Program-made: the position numbers and the translations under genes | Part shown: one piece after another, positions 44,340 to 53,216 of the stretch | Layout of the letters: every line of letters begins with the position of its first letter | Position numbering within the stretch: the first letter of the stretch is position 1 | Assembly: GCF_013410405.1 (NCBI RefSeq) | Contig: NZ_JACCFK010000001.1 | Coordinates: 1,798,001-1,862,000, forward strand | DNA length: 64,000 nt | Direction of reading: 5' to 3' | Source of the DNA: Amycolatopsis endophytica | GTDB taxonomy: Bacteria; Actinomycetota; Actinomycetes; Mycobacteriales; Pseudonocardiaceae | Notes under the pieces: generated by a model | What the model was told of the DNA's origin: nothing | The model's database searches: none | Seen by the model: only the letters and a program-made list of their open reading frames with translations

Positions 44340-44780
44340 ATGTTCAGCAAGTTCCGCAAGACGACGGCCGCGGCGGTGCTGGTGGGGGCCGGCCTGCTCG
44401 CGATGGGCTTCAGCGGCACCGCTTCGGCTTCCGAAGGCGTGAGCTGCCCGGCCCAGGTGCCGTCCCACCCGACGGGTGCCGACTACGTCAACGCGTGGAA
44501 CCAGTCCGGCGCGTGCTTCGGCGCCGGTGCGGCGGGCCTGGCCAGTTCCGCGTGGGCCGGCGCGATCCCGTCGATCGTCCAGGGCGCGGCGGGTTCGGTG
44601 GGCATCCGCGACGACAGCGGGCTGACCGCTCCGGTGGAGGTGCCGTCCCACCCGACCGGTGCCGACTACGTCAACGCGTGGAACGAGTCCGGCGCGCTCG
44701 CCGGTGCCGGCGCGGCGGGTCTGGCCAGCTCGGCGTGGGCGGGTGCGATCCCGTCGATCGTGCAGGGCGCGCTCGGCTGA
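44340..44780 (+). CDS. Small secreted protein with two 46-residue repeats
   Basis: A 146-aa protein with a clear ribosome-binding site (AAGGAG) and signal peptide (about 1-30, cleaving near TASA-SEG). The mature protein is two tandem copies, residues 40-86 and 101-146, of a unit beginning VPSHPTGADYVNAWN and ending SSAWAGAIPSIVQGA; they are about 90% identical. Two cysteines, Cys36 and Cys59, occur only in or before the first copy. No known domain recognised. The hydrophobic Ala/Gly-rich half of each unit and the neighbouring chaplin-like protein suggest a surface-active or cell-wall protein (inference). Confidence 0.78.
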   Translation: MFSKFRKTTAAAVLVGAGLLAMGFSGTASASEGVSCPAQVPSHPTGADYVNAWNQSGACFGAGAAGLASSAWAGAIPSIVQGAAGSVGIRDDSGLTAPVEVPSHPTGADYVNAWNESGALAGAGAAGLASSAWAGAIPSIVQGALG

Positions 44781-44788
44781 CTTCCCTT

Positions 44789-44823
44789 GGTGCGCCCAGG
44801 ATCCCTTGTCTCCTGGGCGCACC
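44789..44823 (+). terminator. Strong hairpin after the repeat protein
   Basis: GGTGCGCCCAGGA (44789-44801) and its exact complement (44811-44823) form a 13-bp stem with a 9-nt loop, 9 bp after the stop codon. No T run, as is usual in high-GC actinobacteria. Confidence 0.7.
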
Positions 44824-45034
44824 GGGGCCCGGCCGGGCGCGATCACTTCTCGTGACATCCGACCACACCGGGTGTTCTTCACACGATCGTGCGATCAAGT
44901 CGTGTCGAGGGTGCGAGAGCGGCCGGAATTTTGGTTACCTCGACTGCGCAAGCGGTTCACGTATCACTACGAACGCGTTTCACGCGCCGCTCGGCGGGGA
45001 ACGACCGCCATCAGCTTTTTTCGACAGGAGAACG

Positions 45035-45985
45035 GTGTTGCAGGCACACGCGGCCATGAGCAGGGGCACGGCGTCCGCCGTGCGCTGGCTCGTCCGCGCC
45101 CTGCTCGTGCTCGCCGGTGCCGTTCTCGGCACCGCGGCCGCCTGGCTGCTCGGCGACGCCACCGCCTCCGCGACGCAGCTCGCCCCCGCTCCTGTCGAGA
45201 CCCCGCAGGACGGTGACGTCGCCACCCCGATCACCGACCGCGTGATCGGCGCGACCGACGACCTCACCTGGGGCGCCTCCGACCTCGTCGGCAACGCCAC
45301 CGCCACCGTGCTGGAGTACGGCATGGACGGTGGCCCCGCGGACCCGGCGCGTGGTCAGACGGCCGCGGCGGACATGCGCCAGACCGTTCACTCCTTCACC
45401 CGCGACGCGGTGCTCCGCCCGGTCGAGCGCACGCTCGGCACCGCCGAGCACATCGGCCGCAAGCCGCAGGACGCGCCGCAGGTGATCCGCCAGGCGCTGA
45501 CCCCGCCGCAGACCGTGCCCGCCATCCAGAAGGTGTGGGACATCCTGCGCCCGTCGGGCAAGGGCCTGATCAAGCTGCCCGCGCTCGGTGACGAGGCCGA
45601 CGGCCAGGTGGCCGCCCCGCCCGCGCCGCAGACCCCGCCGGTGGCCGTGGCCGACGCCGTGATGGGCCCGGTCGCGAAGGCCGTGCCGCAGACCGCGCAG
45701 CGCGGTCACCACGAGGTCACCTCGCACAACGGCGATGGTGCCCAGCACGACGGCGCCCAGCGGGACGAGTTCCCGTACCCGCCGCTGCGCGGACCGCTCG
45801 CACCCGCGGGTGTCCCGCTCGTCCCCGGTGGCGCCGCCGCCGGCGGGCACATCGACGGCCTGCTGTTCGGCGTTCCCGCCGGCGGCCCGGCCGTCCGCGG
45901 ATCGGACGACCGCACCGCGGTCCGGTTCGCCTTCCGGCACACGCCGGTCCAGCCGGGCGAGCAGCCCGGTGTCACTCCTGACTGA
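45035..45985 (+). CDS. Exported protein of unknown function
   Basis: A 316-aa protein; the start is GTG 45035 with CAGGAG upstream (TTG 45038 and ATG 45056 possible). One N-terminal hydrophobic segment, LVRALLVLAGAVLGTAAAWLL, followed by ATASA acts as a signal peptide or anchor. The rest is hydrophilic and Pro/Ala-rich with valine/threonine-rich helices and no recognised domain. It sits between two other exported proteins in the same direction, 254 bp after the first and 192 bp before the chaplin-like protein, suggesting a shared surface function. Confidence 0.7.
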   Translation: MLQAHAAMSRGTASAVRWLVRALLVLAGAVLGTAAAWLLGDATASATQLAPAPVETPQDGDVATPITDRVIGATDDLTWGASDLVGNATATVLEYGMDGGPADPARGQTAAADMRQTVHSFTRDAVLRPVERTLGTAEHIGRKPQDAPQVIRQALTPPQTVPAIQKVWDILRPSGKGLIKLPALGDEADGQVAAPPAPQTPPVAVADAVMGPVAKAVPQTAQRGHHEVTSHNGDGAQHDGAQRDEFPYPPLRGPLAPAGVPLVPGGAAAGGHIDGLLFGVPAGGPAVRGSDDRTAVRFAFRHTPVQPGEQPGVTPD

Positions 45986-46177
45986 TCCTCGCGCGGGGTA
46001 GCTCGCGCGGAATCGGTTCCGCCGTCCTCTTCTTCGGACCGGCGTTGCGCGCACAGCACGAGCACCCCGCTTTCCAGCCCTCGCGGGCTTTCTCACCCAT
46101 GCCCGCGATTCCCGGTGCTCATTCGCGCACCGACCTCAAGCCCCGCAAGGGAACCCGAAGAAAAGGAGAACACCTCG

Positions 46178-49066
46178 ATGCAGACCTGGGCAAAGCGCGG
46201 AATTCAGACCGCGCTGGTCACGGGTGGCTTGCTGATGCTGGGTACCGGCATCGCATCTGCCGACGAGAACGTCAACCCGGACAGTCCTGCCGGTCCGCTG
46301 GACGTCAACGTGAGTGTGCCGATCGACATCCAGGACAACGCCCTGGGCACGCTGGGCAAGCAGGTCAACCTTCCCGAGGTTCACAAGGAGATCAGCACCA
46401 AGCCGGTCACCGACGCGGTGAACAAGGCCGCGGCCCCGGTCAGCAAGACCGGTGCGCTGGAGCCCGCCGCCCCGGCCCTCGGTGCCGCCAACGGCGTGGT
46501 CGCCAAGGCCACCGACGCCACCACCGGTGTGGCGCAGCGGGTCGGCCAGGCCACGCACCCCGGTTCGCAGCGCGCGACCGCCACGCAGGACGCACCGTCC
46601 GTTGTGGACAACGGTGACGCCTTCCACGGCAACAAGGTTTCGGTGAACGCGGCCGCGCCGATCCTGATCAGCGGCAACGCGCTCGGTGTCCTGGGCGACG
46701 CCGCCGTCGAGTCGGACGCCGAGCAGACCTACGAGCACAACTCGGACGTCACCACCGACGGTTCGCACGGCGGCCTCGCCGGCAACGTCGTGGCGCTGGA
46801 CTGGGCCCTGCCCGTGCAGCTCTCGGGCAACGCGCTCGGCCTGGTCGGCAGCGGCCACACCGCCGGCAGCGCGACGCAGTCCGCGGAGACGTCCGGCGAC
46901 GTCGTCACCGACGGCACCAACGGCGGCCTGGCGGGCAACGTGATCGCCCCGCAGGGTGCGACCCCGGTGCAGGTGTCGGGCAACGCGCTGGGCTGGTTCC
47001 TCGGCCACGCCGAGACCGACTTCGAAGGCTCCAGCGAGGCGGAGTCCGGCGGCTCGCTGGAGACGCACGGCTCGAAGGGCGCGGGCAGCGGCAACGTGGC
47101 CGGTGTCCCGGTGGCCCTGCCCGCCAAGGTGTCGGGCAACGCCATCTCGTGGGGCGGCGACGCCGACGTCCCGGCCGGCGCGTACGACGCCGAGGCCGAG
47201 GCAGGCGGCACCGCCGACGGCCCGCGCGGCCCGAGCTACATCCAGACCGACGGGGACGACTCGTTCCTGGCGGGCAACGTCGCGCAGCCGCAGCCCGCGG
47301 TTCCGGCGACCGTCGCGGGCAACGCGGTGTCCTGGATCGGCAACTCGTTCGTCGCCGGTGGCGCGGATCGTCAGGTCGGCGGCGTGGAGCTCGGCAGCGA
47401 GGCCGTGGCCGGTGGCACCACCAGCACCAGCGGTGAGAACGCGGCCGGGTCCGGCAACATCGCCGACGCCCCCGTCGCGCTCCCGGCCGAGGTGTTCTGC
47501 GTCGGCGGGACCTGGATCGGCAACGCGCACGCCAACGGCTGCGACAACGACACCGAGGCCATGGCGGGCTCGGACACCTTCACCTCCGGCAACGGCAGCT
47601 TCCTCGGCGGCAACAGCGTTTCCGCTCCGCCCGCGGGCACCGTCGAGGTGTTCGGCGTCGGCGGTTCGTGGATCGGCAACGCCTCGGGCAGCGCGACCGA
47701 GACGAAGGACGTCAAGGCCGGCGGCTACACCGGCACGCTGGGCAACGACTCGGCCGGTTCCGGCAACGCCGTGCAGGTCCCGGTGGCCGTGCCCGCCGAG
47801 ATCTTCGGCGTCGGTGGCTCGTGGATCGGTCAGGGGGCCGGGGAGGCTTCCGAGACCAAGACCGTGACCTCCGGTGGCGACGGCAACACCGAGGACGACA
47901 ACGCCGCGGCCAGCGCGAACCTGGTCCAGGTGCCGGTTTCGGCGCCCGTGCAGGCGTTCGGCATCGGCGCGGCCTGGATCGGCCAGGGCGCGGGCGAGGC
48001 CACGACCGACACCACGTCGACCGCGGGCGGCACCGGCAACGCGACCGGCAAGGAAGGCTTCGTCGCGGGCAACCTCGGCGCGGTCCCGGTTTCGCTGCCG
48101 GTGCAGGTGCACAGCCTGGGCGCCGCGCTGACCGGCAACGGCTCGGGTGTGGCCGAGAACGTGACCGACTCGACCGCGGGTGGCGACCTGTCCACCACCG
48201 GCGAGGGCGGCTCGATCGCGGGCAACATCGTCGAGGCGCCGGTCGGTGCCGTGGCGACCGTGTTCGGTGACGCCGCGGTCCTCGGCGGTGTGGTCAAGGG
48301 CGAGGGCGTCAACGACGTCGTCTCGACCGCGGGCGGCGACGCCGAGACCAACGGTGACGGCGGCTCGATCGCCGGTGACGTGGTCGCGGCGCAGGCGCTG
48401 CCGGTGGCGCAGGTCTTCGGCAACGCCGTGAGCGGACTCGGCGTCTCGCACGCCGCCGGGGTGAACGCCACCGAGGCCAACTCGGGTGGCGACATCACCA
48501 CCTCGGGCGAGGGTGGCGCGCTGTCCGGCGACATCTTCGACGTCCCGGCCGCTGTGGTGGCCCAGGTGTTCGGCAACGCCGTCTCCGCGGGCGGGGTCGC
48601 GCACGCGCTCGCCGACAACACCACCACCGGCACCGTCGGCGGCACGGACACCACGGCCGGCCCGTCGAAGGCGCTGTCCGGGATCGACAAGCAGATCCCG
48701 GTGGGTGTCGTCGCCCAGGTCTACGACATCCCGGTCGAGCTGATCGCGGTCACCAGCACCACGGTCAGCAACGCGACGGACATCTCGGTCGCGGGTCAGG
48801 AGCCGCAGATCGACCTGCCGATCACGATGCCGGAGATGGGCGCGACCGCGCTGCCGACGCTGCCCGCCCGCGCGGAGCGTTCCGCGCTGCCGGTCAACGT
48901 CCTGCCCGTCGACGCGCTGTCGGGTGCGGGTCTGCCCGCGAACGTGCAGGGCCTGCTGCCCACGGCCGACGTCCCGGCCATGGCGCAGCTGGACTCCGCC
49001 CCGACGACCGTCTTCGAGCAGGTTGATGGTTTGATGCACGGCAAGGGCATCAACATCAAGGGCTGA
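46178..49066 (+). CDS. Large secreted chaplin-like repeat protein
   Basis: A 962-aa protein with AAAAGGAG ahead of ATG 46178 and a signal peptide cleaving after residue 28 (ASA-DEN). From about residue 150 to 830 it consists of roughly 13 units of 50-60 residues with the pattern (A/S)GN-x4-P-x3-P-x2-V-x-GN-A-x-S-x2-G, separated by T/G/E-rich spacers. This is the outline of Streptomyces chaplins. Only one unit (about residues 460-480) keeps the two cysteines, in EVFCVGGTWIGNAHANGC. The C-terminus is Pro/Leu-rich, without a sorting signal. Probably forms a hydrophobic surface layer or amyloid-like fibres (inference from family). Confidence 0.75.
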   Translation: MQTWAKRGIQTALVTGGLLMLGTGIASADENVNPDSPAGPLDVNVSVPIDIQDNALGTLGKQVNLPEVHKEISTKPVTDAVNKAAAPVSKTGALEPAAPALGAANGVVAKATDATTGVAQRVGQATHPGSQRATATQDAPSVVDNGDAFHGNKVSVNAAAPILISGNALGVLGDAAVESDAEQTYEHNSDVTTDGSHGGLAGNVVALDWALPVQLSGNALGLVGSGHTAGSATQSAETSGDVVTDGTNGGLAGNVIAPQGATPVQVSGNALGWFLGHAETDFEGSSEAESGGSLETHGSKGAGSGNVAGVPVALPAKVSGNAISWGGDADVPAGAYDAEAEAGGTADGPRGPSYIQTDGDDSFLAGNVAQPQPAVPATVAGNAVSWIGNSFVAGGADRQVGGVELGSEAVAGGTTSTSGENAAGSGNIADAPVALPAEVFCVGGTWIGNAHANGCDNDTEAMAGSDTFTSGNGSFLGGNSVSAPPAGTVEVFGVGGSWIGNASGSATETKDVKAGGYTGTLGNDSAGSGNAVQVPVAVPAEIFGVGGSWIGQGAGEASETKTVTSGGDGNTEDDNAAASANLVQVPVSAPVQAFGIGAAWIGQGAGEATTDTTSTAGGTGNATGKEGFVAGNLGAVPVSLPVQVHSLGAALTGNGSGVAENVTDSTAGGDLSTTGEGGSIAGNIVEAPVGAVATVFGDAAVLGGVVKGEGVNDVVSTAGGDAETNGDGGSIAGDVVAAQALPVAQVFGNAVSGLGVSHAAGVNATEANSGGDITTSGEGGALSGDIFDVPAAVVAQVFGNAVSAGGVAHALADNTTTGTVGGTDTTAGPSKALSGIDKQIPVGVVAQVYDIPVELIAVTSTTVSNATDISVAGQEPQIDLPITMPEMGATALPTLPARAERSALPVNVLPVDALSGAGLPANVQGLLPTADVPAMAQLDSAPTTVFEQVDGLMHGKGINIKG

Positions 49067-49082
49067 ACGTCCCGGTGAAGAA

Positions 49083-49116
49083 GGGGGCCCGGGAGCGATC
49101 GCGCTCCCGGGCCCCC
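49083..49116. terminator. Very strong bidirectional terminator
   Basis: A perfect 15-bp GC-rich stem (49083-49097 and 49102-49116) with an ATCG loop, between the stops of the chaplin-like gene and the convergent dioxygenase gene. Confidence 0.85.
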
Positions 49117-49131
49117 GTCGTGAAAGCGGGG

Positions 49132-49896
49132 TCAGCCGATCTGCACGGACCGCTTCGCCATGCCGTACCAGTAGCCCTCGATCACGGTGCGCGGGTTCGC
49201 GTCGTCCGCGCCGGCGCCGAGAGTGACGAACAGTGGCGCGAAGTGCTCGATGCGCGGGTGCGCGAGCGCGGCGGCGGGCGCCTTGTGCCGGAAGTCGAGC
49301 AGCGCGTCGATATCGTTGGCCCGCAACGTTTCCGCGCCCCACTGGTCGAACTCGGCCGACCACCGCGGCGGCGTGCCGTGCACACCGCCGCTCATCGCCG
49401 AGAGGTTGTGCGTGAAGAACCCGCTGCCGATGATCAGCACGCCCTCGTCCCGCAGCGGCTTGAGTTTGCGGCCCAGTTCGAACAGCTCACGCGGGTCGAG
49501 CGTCGGCATGGACATCTGGAGGACCGGGACGTCCGCGTCCGGGTACATCTCGACGAGCGGCACGTACGCGCCGTGGTCGAGGCCGCGGTCGGGCGCCTCG
49601 TGCACCTCGGTGCCGGTCAGCAGTGTGCGCACCCGCGCGGCCAGTTCCGGTGCGCCGGGCGCGGCGTAGGTCACCGAGTAGTAGCGCTCCGGGAATCCCC
49701 AGAAGTCGTAGACCAGCGGCACCGTCGTGGTGGCGCCGACGGTCAGCGGGGCTTCCTCCCAGTGCGCCGACACGACGAGGATCGCCTGCGGTTCGGGCAG
49801 GTTCGCCGACCAGTCGGCCAGCTCCCGGGTCCACACGGCGTCGTCGGCCAGCGGCGGCGCGCCGTGGCTCAGGTAGAGCACGGGGGTCGCACTCAT
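49132..49896 (-). CDS. Class III extradiol ring-cleavage dioxygenase (DOPA 4,5-dioxygenase type)
   Basis: A 254-aa protein of the LigB/YgiD family, starting at ATG 49896 with GGAGG upstream. Iron ligands are visible: His in YLSHGAP near residue 14, His in VVSAHWEE near 50 and the conserved GSGFFTHNLS block near 160; a catalytic His is in DHGAYVPL. It would open catecholic rings between or beside hydroxyls; E. coli YgiD acts on L-DOPA. A TTGAA-AG-TTCAA palindrome overlaps its upstream region and could be a regulator site. Substrate in this organism unknown. Confidence 0.88.
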   Translation of the reverse strand: MSATPVLYLSHGAPPLADDAVWTRELADWSANLPEPQAILVVSAHWEEAPLTVGATTTVPLVYDFWGFPERYYSVTYAAPGAPELAARVRTLLTGTEVHEAPDRGLDHGAYVPLVEMYPDADVPVLQMSMPTLDPRELFELGRKLKPLRDEGVLIIGSGFFTHNLSAMSGGVHGTPPRWSAEFDQWGAETLRANDIDALLDFRHKAPAAALAHPRIEHFAPLFVTLGAGADDANPRTVIEGYWYGMAKRSVQIG

Positions 49897-49910
49897 CGCA
49901 GCCTCCATGT

Positions 49911-49922
49911 TTGAAAGTTCAA
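49911..49922. promoter_or_regulatory. TTGAA-AG-TTCAA inverted repeat ahead of the dioxygenase
   Basis: Perfect 5-bp arms with a 2-nt centre, 15 bp upstream of the ATG at 49896. The position would block initiation of transcription or translation; candidate MarR/HxlR-type operator. No such regulator is adjacent. Confidence 0.35.
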
Positions 49923-50019
49923 CTACTACGGTACCCGAGGTCTCGTGCGCGCGCGATGGATCGTCCGCGGAACCGGTCAAGAGTGGTCGCGGGCCCGCCG
50001 TGGGCGCCTATCCTGAGCC

Positions 50020-50391
50020 ATGGCGGTCAACGTGGCGATCTACCTGCTCGTCTGCGTCACGCCGCCGGTGCTGTTCTGGCTCGCGAGCAAGTCACCCGCA
50101 CTGGCCGCCGCCCTTCGCCGCCGTCGCGTCCCGGCCCCGTCCGCGCCTCCGATCGAACGCCTGGCCGCGGACCTGCGCCGCGTGCACCGTTCGCTGGCGG
50201 ACCTCGCGCCCGACGCCCCGATGGTGCGCCGCCGCGCGACCAACCAGGCCTACGACGCACTGCTGGCCCAGGCCTGCGCCGCGCTCGGCCTGCGGCACTG
50301 GCTGGACGAGCTGCCGGAAGGTGTGGAGCGGGACGTCGAGCGATTGCGGGTGGAAGAGGCGTTGCGCCGGGCCGGGCTGACCGTGCCCTAG
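50020..50391 (+). CDS. Small single-pass membrane protein, unknown function
   Basis: A 123-aa protein with one N-terminal hydrophobic helix (about 3-23, VAIYLLVCVTPPVLFWLA) followed by an arginine-rich helical cytoplasmic part: LRRVHRSLADLAPDAPMVRRRATNQAYDALLAQAC. A TATCCT hexamer just upstream suggests a near-leaderless mRNA. Similar short proteins are common as hypothetical genes in Pseudonocardiaceae. Convergent with the hydrolase 8 bp downstream. Confidence 0.7.
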   Translation: MAVNVAIYLLVCVTPPVLFWLASKSPALAAALRRRRVPAPSAPPIERLAADLRRVHRSLADLAPDAPMVRRRATNQAYDALLAQACAALGLRHWLDELPEGVERDVERLRVEEALRRAGLTVP

Positions 50392-50399
50392 CGCTCGGG

Positions 50400-51143
50400 T
50401 CATGCGGTGAGGAAGTCGCCGATCGCCTGGCCCAGTTCGGGGCGCGCGACGGCGCTGAGGTGGTCGCCGGGCACGGTGACGAACCGGCCGCGCGGCAGCA
50501 CCTCCGCCAGGTCCGGCGCGGTGCGCCGGTGCGGATCGTCGATTCCGGTGACCACCAGGGTCGGCGTTTCGATCCGTTCGATCTCGCCGCGGGGCGTGTC
50601 GACCGAGGTGCCGAGCACGTTCAGCAGCGCCACGCGATCGCCGCGCATCTGCCGGAAGAACGCCTCCGCCCGCCACTCCTTCGTGCCGCGCTCGAACGTG
50701 CCCAGGTTGTTCAGCACGGTGCGGAAATGCGCGTTGCCACCGCTGGTGTCCAGCAGCCCGTGCAGCCCCATGCCCGCGACGACAGCCCGACGGGGCCGGG
50801 CGCCCCGCACCAGCATGCGGATCGTGGTCCGGCCGCCGAGCGAGTACCCGCCCAGGTCGTAGCCGGTCAGCCCGAGGTGCTCGACCAGGTCGGACACGTC
50901 GTCGGTGAGCACGTCGGGCGGGTAGGCGGCCGGATCGTGCGGCTTCCCGCTCTCACCGTGACCGCGCAGGTCCGGCGTGATCACGCGGAACCCCCGCTCG
51001 GCGAGGTGCTCGGCGTGGCCGTAGGCGACCCAGTTCACCCGGGACGTCGAGAAGTAGCCGTGGATCAGCACCAGCGGCCACCCTTCGCCGGTTTCCCGGT
51101 AGGCCAGCTCGATCCCGTCGCGGGCGGTGAAGTAGTGGATCAT
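50400..51143 (-). CDS. Alpha/beta hydrolase
   Basis: A 247-aa hydrolase starting at ATG 51143. Visible residues are the oxyanion region LIHGYFST, the nucleophile Ser in GGYSLGGRT, an acid after VTGIDDPH, and the catalytic His in PGDHLSAV. It resembles epoxide hydrolase/esterase-type members. It lies 26 bp downstream of the P450 gene on the same strand and may share its operon and pathway. Substrate unknown. Confidence 0.88.
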   Translation of the reverse strand: MIHYFTARDGIELAYRETGEGWPLVLIHGYFSTSRVNWVAYGHAEHLAERGFRVITPDLRGHGESGKPHDPAAYPPDVLTDDVSDLVEHLGLTGYDLGGYSLGGRTTIRMLVRGARPRRAVVAGMGLHGLLDTSGGNAHFRTVLNNLGTFERGTKEWRAEAFFRQMRGDRVALLNVLGTSVDTPRGEIERIETPTLVVTGIDDPHRRTAPDLAEVLPRGRFVTVPGDHLSAVARPELGQAIGDFLTA

Positions 51144-51169
51144 CCCGCCATTCCACACCAGCGGCCGGG

Positions 51170-52390
51170 CTACCGGGCGGTGCCCGTCCAGGTGACCGGG
51201 AGTTCGTGCACGCCGTAGATGTTCATGTCGGTCCGCAGCCGCACCTCGTCCGCGGGGACGGCGAGCGCGAGGTCCGGGAAGCGGCGCAGCAGCCCGTCGA
51301 ATCCGGCGCGCATCTCGACGCGGGCCAGCTGCTGCCCGAGGCACTGGTGGACGCCGTGACCGAAGCCCAGGTGACCGCGGGCCTTGCGGTGGATGTCCAG
51401 CGTGTCGGGGTTGTCGAAGCGTTCCGGGTCACGGTTGGCGGCCAGCAGCGAGACGACCACCGTGGACCCCTCGCCGATCGTTTCGCCGCAGAGCTCGATG
51501 TCCTCGGTGGCGTAGCGGAAGAAGATGTCGGCGACGGACAGGTAACGCATCATCTCCTCGACGGCGTTCGGCATCAGCTCCGGGTTCGCGCGCAGCTCGG
51601 CGCGCTGCTCCGGGTGTTCCAGCAGCGCGAAAGTGCCCAGTGCCAGCATGTTCGCGGTGGTTTCGTGACCGGCGAGCAGCAGCAGGAAGGCCGCGCCGAC
51701 CAGTTCCTCGATGCTGAGGTCGTCGTGGCGCGTCAGATCGGACAGGATGTCGTCGCCCGGCTCCGCGCGCTTGCGGGTGACCAGTCCGGTCAGGAACGTC
51801 ATCAGCGCGTCCACCGCGCCCACCTTCTCCTCCAGCGTCTGATCCCTGACCATGATCTGCGCGGAGTTGGCCTGGAAGCTCTCGCGGTCCTCGTGGGGAA
51901 CGCCGAGCAGTTCGCTGATCACCAGCGAGGGCACCGGCAACGCGAACGCCTTCACCAGGTCGACCGGCGGCGTGCGGCGCGCCAGCTCGTCCAGCTGCCG
52001 CTCGGTGATCTCGACGATATGTTCTTCCAGCTGTTTCATGCGCCGGACGGTGAAGGCGCCGGTGAGCCTGCGCCGCATCCGCGTGTGGTCCGGCGGGTCC
52101 ATGGCGATGAACACGCCCGGCATCGGCGGGGACGGCTCGGTCTGCTCCGGCATGCCGGAGGTGTCGTACGGCAGGTGGATGATGCCGATGTCCTGCCGGG
52201 AGCTGAACCGGTTGTCGGCCAGGAGCTGCCGCACCGCCTCGTAGCCGGTGACGAGCCAGCCCTCGTGACCGTCCGGGAAGAGCAGTGGGCTGACCGGGCG
52301 GGCCTCGCGCAGCCGCGTGAGGTCGCGGGGCGGGTCGAAGGGGCCCGCGTCGCGCTGCATGGGAAGGCCGTTCGGAACCGTCTGGGTCAT
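51170..52390 (-). CDS. Cytochrome P450
   Basis: A 406-aa bacterial class I P450 starting at ATG 52390 (GAGAGGAC upstream). The I-helix motif is LLLAGHETT, the K-helix ExxR lies in the NAVEEMMRYL region, and the heme-binding loop is FGHGVHQCLGQ with the thiolate Cys350. Resembles CYP105/107-type hydroxylases of natural-product or xenobiotic metabolism. No ferredoxin gene is adjacent, so electrons must come from a partner elsewhere. It lies 79 bp downstream of the TetR gene, pointing the same way. Confidence 0.95.
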   Translation of the reverse strand: MTQTVPNGLPMQRDAGPFDPPRDLTRLREARPVSPLLFPDGHEGWLVTGYEAVRQLLADNRFSSRQDIGIIHLPYDTSGMPEQTEPSPPMPGVFIAMDPPDHTRMRRRLTGAFTVRRMKQLEEHIVEITERQLDELARRTPPVDLVKAFALPVPSLVISELLGVPHEDRESFQANSAQIMVRDQTLEEKVGAVDALMTFLTGLVTRKRAEPGDDILSDLTRHDDLSIEELVGAAFLLLLAGHETTANMLALGTFALLEHPEQRAELRANPELMPNAVEEMMRYLSVADIFFRYATEDIELCGETIGEGSTVVVSLLAANRDPERFDNPDTLDIHRKARGHLGFGHGVHQCLGQQLARVEMRAGFDGLLRRFPDLALAVPADEVRLRTDMNIYGVHELPVTWTGTAR

Positions 52391-52469
52391 CGCTGTCCTC
52401 TCGTGGTGGTGTGGTGACCAGGTTCGCGGAGGGCGCTGACACGCGGCTGACACGAGGCCCGGGGCCGGG

Positions 52470-53147
52470 TCAGCGCGCGAGGCGGGCTTCGATGCCGTCG
52501 AGGAGGAAGTCCAGGCCCATCCGGAAGGTCTGGTCGGCGTCGAGGTGGACGGCGTCGTGGATGACCGCGGACAGCGCGGGGAACCGGCCACCGGCGAAGG
52601 TCCGCCGCAGGTAGGGCCCGTAGGAGACCTGCCACTGCGCCTTGTCCATCCCGGTGTTCCGCTCGGCACGCAGCTCGGTGATCTCCCTGCGGACCGCACC
52701 GATCACGTACGCGTTGACGGCCTCGATCACGGGCATCACGTGGTCCACGTCGATGCCCATCGCGGCGACCACGGCGTCTCCCCTGGCCAGCGCGTTCGGA
52801 CCGAGCTGGGGACGCCCGCCGAGCAGGTCGGCGAGCCATTCGTGCTGGTGGACGGCCTGCCGGGTGGTTTCGGCCAGTGAGCGCAGCACTTCGCGCCACC
52901 CGTCCCCGGACGGCCGGATCTCGGCTTGTACCGCGTCGAGCATCAGGTCGAGCAGCTCTTCCTTGGTGTCGATGTAGCCGTACAGCCGCATCGGGCCGAC
53001 GTTCAGCGCCGCCGCGACCTTGCGCAGCGACACCGCGTCCAGGCCGCCCTCGTCCGCGAGCCGGATCGCCGCGCCCACGATGCGTTCCCGGCTCAGCGGC
53101 GCCGGCGCCGGTCGCTCGGGCGGCTCCGGCCGCTCCCACACCACCAT
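52470..53147 (-). CDS. TetR/AcrR family regulator, divergent from TetX-like gene
   Basis: A 225-aa regulator: helix-turn-helix at about 25-70 (ERIVGAAIRLADEGGLDAVSLRKVAAALNVG, read in parts), with TetR_C-type helices (TetR_C_1 group) to the end, which is the subgroup of tetracycline and related repressors. ATG 53147 is assumed; ATG 53168 is an alternative. The 69-bp gap to the divergent monooxygenase holds two palindromes (53173-53203) suited to a TetR dimer pair. Probably represses itself, the monooxygenase, and perhaps the P450 and hydrolase behind it. Confidence 0.9.
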   Translation of the reverse strand: MVVWERPEPPERPAPAPLSRERIVGAAIRLADEGGLDAVSLRKVAAALNVGPMRLYGYIDTKEELLDLMLDAVQAEIRPSGDGWREVLRSLAETTRQAVHQHEWLADLLGGRPQLGPNALARGDAVVAAMGIDVDHVMPVIEAVNAYVIGAVRREITELRAERNTGMDKAQWQVSYGPYLRRTFAGGRFPALSAVIHDAVHLDADQTFRMGLDFLLDGIEARLAR

Positions 53148-53172
53148 GACGAGGACGATACACAGCATGGCT

Positions 53173-53203
53173 CGATACGCTGTATCGTTGAAATACGTCG
53201 TAT
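53173..53203. promoter_or_regulatory. Tandem TetR-type operators in the divergent promoter
   Basis: CGATAC-GCT-GTATCG (53173-53187) has perfect 6-bp arms, and ATACG-T-CGTAT (53193-53203) has perfect 5-bp arms. They share the half-site ATAC/GTAT, and their centres are 18 bp apart. They lie 14-26 bp from the two start codons. Confidence 0.65.
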
Positions 53204-53216
53204 CGAAGGAGTGGGC

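Noticed and set aside
44202..44882. Minus-strand frame across the small repeat protein
   Set aside because: Antisense to a gene with signal peptide, ribosome-binding site and terminator; translation is arginine-rich without domain.
46136..49363. 1075-codon open frame antisense to the chaplin-like gene
   Set aside because: No signal, motif or ribosome-binding site; mirrors the repeat periodicity of the true gene and crosses a terminator and the adjacent dioxygenase gene.
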